Source: Hyposmocoma kahamanoa
Taxonomy: Eukaryota; Arthropoda; Insecta; Lepidoptera; Cosmopterigidae
DNA length: 64,000 nt
Reading direction: 5' to 3'
Assembly (NCBI RefSeq): GCF_003589595.1
Contig: NW_020653719.1
Coordinates: forward strand, 788,917-852,916
The notes under the pieces: generated by a model
The model's input: only the letters and a program-made list of their open reading frames with translations
The model's database searches: none
What the model was told of the DNA's origin: nothing
Program-made: the position numbers and the translations under genes
Part shown: positions 60,001-64,000 of the stretch, in pieces
Layout of the letters: each line of letters starts with the position of its first letter
How positions within the stretch are numbered: position 1 is the stretch's first letter

Positions 60001-61595
60001 GTATTTAGGTATATTCTCATGTAGACTTGAGGTTGAAGTTCTGGTTTGGAGGATGGAGGATGTGGGCTACATCACTTTTGCGCTGATAGCCTTAATTATA
60101 AATAAATACGTTTACATATGTGTAAAACCAATACCTCTACTTTTAGATATAAATAAATAGCCTTTATGTAGTTTCACTACTGAGCACAGGCTTCCTTACA
60201 CGATGGAAGGGCTTGGGCTGCAGTTAACGCAATTTTTTTATTATTATTTTTCCGTGTATTACTGGCTCTTCGTAACACCTTAGTAGGTCATTTACAAAAC
60301 AATTATTAATGGTTATACAAGAAATGACGATGATATTATTTGATTACGTATTTTAAAATAAATATAACTGTTCAACCGGTCGCGACACCAAAATTTGCTG
60401 GTCCAATATGGGCATTGTTCTTTTAATAGGTTTAACCATCTAATGATGGAAACGTGACAGTCAAGCGTGAACAATGGTAAATTATTACGCCCAACTAAAA
60501 CAAAAAAAGAGAAAATATCTTTACAGCGTTGTAATTTTGTAATTATGAATACACTCACCCATCGCTGCCATAGCTAGCAAGCACAATGCTAGGGCTTGAA
60601 TACGCGTTAGAAGTGGCCCAGGTACAGTGCACGGAAAACAGCATGAGCAGTATCATGAAGGCGATTAGTGTACCCGAACGGACGTTCATACCGAGTCCTG
60701 AGTCGGTCGGAGCCGGCGGGGGAGAATGGGAGCGCTTCTTTACTTTTCCGGCCTGTGAACAACACAAAAAAGTTTGAACTTAACACACGTCTCCCATTGC
60801 ACGTGGTACGTGACAGGGAATCTCTGTCTGCGTTTGTGGGACTCGGCTTATGGCGATCAAGGAGAATTACTTACGAGGGATAAAAGTCGAATATCTCAAC
60901 ATTTTCTTTTTCTTTTAAACAACGAATGAGAGACGTATTGCTAGCATTGCCAAAGAACTGAGATTTATTTTCCTATCAATTCACAAAGTACCAAGTGAAG
61001 AAAGGTAGATTCGTTACTACTAAATAGAAAGAAATAAAGCAAATATTTGTTTACATTTATTTAAAAACAAATATAAAATGAATTTTCTTGCACAATTACT
61101 CTCATCAAAACTGTCTAGGGATCAAAGACGTTTTTGCCAATTATTGAGCATCAGGTTTTTTTTAACACCATTGGTTTTTATTGTGAATTATAATAAATAT
61201 ATAATGTAATAAAATTATATATATATTTGTATTTTATTTTAATAAGGTAATCAAATATTAAAAAAAAAACTTTGATCCCTAGATACTTGTTGTGTGTATT
61301 TTAAGTGGTATCAGAACACTCTTTTAATAAAAAGATTAGTAACGCCATATTTATGATATTATGGTTTAGCAAAAAATATGATAAAAAATGTGAAACAATA
61401 ATCGTACTTTGTCAAATAGATTCTTCGATTCCTCGCTCTCAACAAGCGGGACAGTCGCATCATCCTCTCTCAAAACGAGATCCAGCAGAATGGAAAAAGC
61501 GATACCAGCCAACACGCATACTACAGGAGTCAATGTGAGCATCAGCCGAACCATCACTCCCGCGAAGTATACAGCGCTCAGCGCGTAAAGGGCCA
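51066..61595 (-). CDS. Stt3B: STT3B oligosaccharyltransferase catalytic subunit, C-terminal exons
   Basis: Minus-strand exons in transcript order: 61408-61595, 60559-60752, 59755-59857, 58585-58827, 58188-58285, 57290-57418, 56563-56647, 51066-51143. All junctions are GT-AG with matching phases, giving 372 C-terminal residues before TGA at 51066-51068. STT3 transfers the lipid-linked glycan to Asn of N-X-S/T sites in the ER lumen. Visible: transmembrane stretches ([37 protein letters not shown]), sequon-binding WWDYG at 156-160, DK motif DINKFIWM at 223-230, NNTWNNS glycosylation sites, and a basic tail ([11 protein letters not shown]). [25 protein letters not shown] and the extended basic tail favour STT3B over STT3A. 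About half the protein lies beyond the right edge. It is convergent with the ELM2-SANT gene. Confidence 0.96.
51470..51562 (-). repeat. SINE2 fragment in STT3B last intron
   Basis: The reverse complement reads 'ggcctcgtcgaactagcgta' (A-box region), 'gaggtttcaagttcgattac' (B box) and 'agaaccaatttggggaac'. Confidence 0.65.
52105..52330. mobile_element. MITE family G in STT3B last intron
   Basis: The left arm 'gggctaattttcaagtttgt', 'ctacctaatttcagtggcaa' pairs with inverted right arm 'agggtaattttcaggttagt', 'gcataatttcagtggcaatt'. TIRs are about 60 bp. A single arm of the same family is at 46640-46720. Confidence 0.7.
52331..53099. other. STT3B intron, nothing recognised
   Basis: AT-rich intronic sequence. 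Confidence 0.4.
53102..53240 (+). repeat. tRNA-like SINE (SINE4)
   Basis: 'gacctccgttgtcgagtggc' holds an A-box-like word and 'cccgtgttcgattcccggcc' a B box. It continues 'gggccaatgtagtaaaacta' and 'tgtctcgggtctggccgatt'. Only one copy is in the window. Confidence 0.65.
53568..53832 (-). repeat. Family A repeat in STT3B intron
   Basis: In reverse complement it reads 'tagcagagttcgtccaggga', 'agtactgacgctttacctat', the 'taatgtgagcatcactggaa' region, and on to 'cacttgttcggctcgtcact'. Confidence 0.8.
53833..54954. other. STT3B intron, outer part of a possible larger element
   Basis: 54745-54954 is rich in 'acgaca' and 'gtcgt' words ('gaacgacagtcgtctgacga', 'taaataaaacgtcac') that recur inverted at 55880-56110. 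The tandem-array element at 54955-55857 may therefore be nested in, or form the core of, a larger inverted structure. 53833-54744 shows nothing. Confidence 0.4.
54958..55857. mobile_element. Inverted pair of tandem arrays
   Basis: The left arm 54958-55200 is an array of about 17-19-bp units of the form 'cggtccactttcccgat' with variants. The right arm 55618-55857 is the same array inverted ('atcgggaaagtagaccg'). The outermost about 60 bp match closely: GGTACAATCGGTCTACTTTC starts both. The central 0.4 kb carries a family C fragment and a 19-bp direct duplication ('gcaagttaataaaatttt'). Subterminal tandem repeats inside TIRs suggest a DNA transposon; no transposase is present. Confidence 0.75.
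55355..55470 (+). repeat. Family C repeat inside the inverted-array element
   Basis: 'ttaaccgacttcaaaaaagg', 'aggaagttcacaattcgact', 'gaaccgattttgattattct'. This is a partial copy. Confidence 0.75.
57640..57960 (+). pseudogene. Jockey/CR1-type LINE, reverse transcriptase C-terminus
   Basis: The open reading [40 protein letters not shown], then [20 protein letters not shown] ends with TGA at 57933-57935. WNSLP..LFPERY is the usual C-terminal block of this LINE group. A poly(A)-like tail lies at 57959-58000. It is 5'-truncated, and lies in STT3B's intron between 57419 and 58187 in the orientation opposite to STT3B. Confidence 0.8.
58346..58440 (+). repeat. SINE1 3' fragment in STT3B intron
   Basis: 'ggttgtctatatgtgtgtcc', 'atggcacctgcgatacaggg', 'gtgcgaggctatgagtgtat'. 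The head is missing. Confidence 0.75.
58828..59754. other. STT3B intron, nothing recognised
   Basis: 'cacctttttcc' words recur in inverted orientation (59157 'aaaggtgttcc' and 59288 'ggaacacctttttcc'), giving a small inverted repeat around 59150-59310. No other feature. Confidence 0.4.
61114..61283. mobile_element. 170-bp MITE family F in STT3B intron
   Basis: A perfect 14-bp TIR, TCTAGGGATCAAAG, stands at both ends in inverted orientation. The AT-rich interior has no frame. A degraded relative is at 12990-13225. Confidence 0.75.
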
Positions 61596-61739
61596 CTGGA
61601 AGAGAAACAAACATGTATGGAATTTATTTTTTCATATGCGGCCTTTATCAATCTGTTAATGGTTTTTATTCGCTGTCTTGTGTTCCTTTTTGTAAACTTT
61701 TTAATTGTGAATAAAATAAAATAAAAAATAAAAAAATAT

Positions 61740-61875
61740 CATCATCTGTACAAGATGTAGCAAAACGTGCCAATATATTGTTTGTTATGGAATTAATTTT
61801 TTCATATGCGGTCTTTATCATAATCTGTGCAAGATGTAGCAAAACGTGCCAATATAATTGTTTGTTACAAACAGT
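61740..61875. repeat. About 80-bp direct duplication
   Basis: 'caagatgtagcaaaacgtgc' followed by 'caatat.attgtttgtta' occurs at about 61749 and 61829. 'ttttttcatatgcgg' with 'ctttatca' also occurs at 61627 and 61797. Confidence 0.7.
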
Positions 61876-61904
61876 TGGTGATGGCAGTCTTTTTTAGTAG
61901 CGAA

Positions 61905-62125
61905 AATATTTCAGCAGGTAATTGCACCTTTTTGTTGCGATCATATTTCAGGTACTGATTGCACCTTTTTCTTGCGATCGTGTATCAGCTAGTGATTGCA
62001 ACTTTTTGTGGCGAACATTTTTTAGCTGGTGATTGCACCTTTTTGTAGCGATCATATTTCAGCTGATCTTTGTACCTTTTTTACGAACATTTTTTTATTA
62101 CGACCACATTTCAGCTAGTAATTTA
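61905..62125. repeat. Minisatellite, about 37-bp period
   Basis: Five to six degenerate units of 'gctggtgattgcaccttttt' plus 'gtagcgatcatatttca' lie in tandem, with drift toward the right end. It is in the intron upstream of STT3B exon 61408-61595. Confidence 0.8.
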
Positions 62126-62692
62126 AGGTTTTTGTTTCATAATTCTGTATGTACGTACAGTATACGCCTTAGCAAAAAAAATCATCAAATGGTAGATCTA
62201 TTTGCGCTTTCCACTGTCCGAAATACAAAATTTTAACCTCACGTGTTATTTTCAATGACTATTTTCAAACAGTGTGTATCATTTATACAACCATTCAAAA
62301 GAATTTGTAGAAGTAAACTGTAAAACAACAAATTTACAATAAATTAAAGTACTAAGGTCCGAGATAATCCTTACGCTAATTAAAAAATTAAAAACAACTA
62401 ATTTACTAGTAAAATATATTATACAATGTCTGAATTTTTAAATGACAATATTTTTAATCGATTGTCTAATTTTTGACATTTGTATATTTATTTTGAATAA
62501 CAAATCATTATTATTATTATTATACTAGTATTGTATTGTATTATCTGTGTTATTATTATATTGACATCTAGTTAACATTAAAATTGTTGACCCATATAAC
62601 TATCATTGCGTTTAGATTACTGACTGAATTATTAAATCCATGTGTGCACGCCCACGTAATATTATTGAAAAAGAAACATGTTACACCAGCAG

Positions 62693-62811
62693 GCTTAGCA
62701 TGAGCCTGAAAACAAAAGTTATCTGTTCTTCGATCTGTCAATTTTCGAAAATCTCGAGAAGATTGACAGTTCGAAGAAGAGATAACTTTTGTCTTCGGGC
62801 TCATGCTAAGC
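62693..62811. repeat. Long imperfect hairpin
   Basis: A 54-base arm starting GCTTAGCATGAGCC and running through 'acaaaagttatct' and 'ttcttcga' is repeated inverted with five mismatches, separated by about 11 bases. Pairing resumes weakly outside ('caccag' against 'ctggtt'). Confidence 0.85.
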
Positions 62812-64000
62812 TCACTGGTTTAGTCTGTCGTAGTGCATGTGAGTGAATGTATAATATACCTTCAATATGTTTGTGTGCCTAATGTTTGGCCTTTTTTTTT
62901 TTTTGACAAAGTGAAACTATATAATAGTGAAACAAAATCATTATATATGAACAATATTATTTTGTTCATGTCAGCTTCTATGCAACCTGTGTTTACACAA
63001 ATAAATGAATGATGAATTATATTTTCTGATCGATTTATATGCCATTTTTTGATTAAGTTTTGTCAAATGTACGTTATCCAATTGGAATATTTAGCTAGAG
63101 TGCTTTTGAATAACAACAGATACTATGTTCTATTTTTTTTTTTAGTTCAATTGGAGTGTACAAAAGCATTTTTTTGTTAACAATAGTGCCGGTAGAATAA
63201 AAAAACATATCATTCATTCTGTTATTCACGACTAATTATCCTCTTATAACATGGTAATTTAATACACCACGAAAATCATAACACAAAATATTTTGAAAAT
63301 ATTTTTTTATCATAGAAACATGTTTCAATATCATACGATACGGTGGTACGTGTTTTACGAGTTTACCAAACAATAAAAAAATAATGAGAGTTGTGTTCAG
63401 GTGACAACTTAAATGATCATTATATCTCACAATGTTCAAACACGTTGTCATTTCAACTTCTGTATGTATCTATTATAAGATCAATACCATTGTAATAGGA
63501 AATAAATGATTATTATTATTATCATTATTATTATTATTGTACGCAATATCCAATTACCATTATTAGGACTAGAATAGAAGGCTTGCAAGTAGATAATTAC
63601 AAACAATAGGACATATTCAAAAGCTTCAATGACCCGAACATTTGTAATTGCTGTCCCGCCCATATGGCATAGGTAATGTTGTTCATCACACTACCAAGGA
63701 AGTGAAAGAAAAGGAAAATTAGACTTTAAAATGTCATATTTTATTCGTATTGTGTTTGCAAAACTTTAAGTATCTCAGAAAAAATCTTTTGTAAAGAATA
63801 ATATTTTTTTTCATTGAATAAGTATTAACAGAAAAAAGAAAGAGATAAAAAAAAGAGTCAGTCGTGACCATAGTGGTTTGTTTGAAAAAAAAACAAAAAA
63901 GGTTTAATTTCCTGTGTATCAATAGCGAAAAACCGAAGAACTCAATATGAAACAAACTCTTTGGAATGTGTGTATGCCGTGGTATCTATAAGTATGTGTC
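62812..64000. other. STT3B intron to window edge; (ATT)n at 63510-63537
   Basis: The next upstream STT3B exon should encode the segment before [11 protein letters not shown], but was not found between 61596 and 64000, so the intron probably runs past the edge. A (TTA)n microsatellite lies near 63510. An open minus-strand frame at 63481-63663 does not resemble STT3. Confidence 0.5.

Noticed and set aside
63481..63663. Hydrophobic minus-strand frame as the next upstream STT3B exon
   Set aside because: It does not resemble the STT3 segment expected before [11 protein letters not shown] and the splice phase does not fit.

Overview
This window looks like nuclear DNA of a moth or butterfly (Lepidoptera). 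It is AT-rich and intron-rich with canonical GT-AG splicing. It is packed with repeats of kinds common in lepidopteran genomes: tRNA-headed SINEs, an 'aaccgacttcaaaaaaggagg' repeat, LINE 3' ends with GATGAT tails, and many short inverted-repeat DNA transposons. There are no bacterial operons, CRISPR arrays, rRNA genes or convincing free-standing tRNA genes. One 10-N assembly gap (15962-15971) sits in a pentanucleotide microsatellite.

Two host genes are supported, both incomplete at the 5' end, and they converge. (1) Plus strand, 28585-33826: eleven coding exons of an ELM2-SANT corepressor protein with one C2H2 zinc finger before and one after the ELM2-SANT module. This is the TRERF1/ZNF541/MIDEAS family, which scaffolds HDAC1/2. 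(2) Minus strand, 61595 down to 51066: the last eight coding exons of STT3B, the catalytic subunit of the oligosaccharyltransferase. They include the WWDYG and DxxKxxxM catalytic motifs. The last coding exon (78 bases) follows a 5.4-kb repeat-filled intron. The two genes have no visible functional link; they are neighbours separated by about 17 kb.

Layout. 1-28.5 kb: no recognisable host exon. It holds a mariner element (4126-7405) split by a 2-kb element with a perfect 8-bp duplication, several SINEs and LINE tails, many copies of one unclassified repeat (family A), a decayed BED-type hAT transposon (21.5-22.65 kb) and several foldback elements. 28.5-34.3 kb: the ELM2-SANT gene and its probable poly(A) signal. 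34.3-51 kb: intergenic, with a probable piggyBac-type MITE, an internally deleted RTE-type LINE, three copies of one hAT-like MITE (all with intact 8-bp duplications), a 1000-bp foldback element and a nested hAT-like pair. 51-64 kb: STT3B, whose introns hold further SINEs, a LINE fragment, an inverted pair of tandem arrays, a minisatellite and a long hairpin.

The strongest novelty in the window is in mobile elements. I saw no undescribed multigene system.
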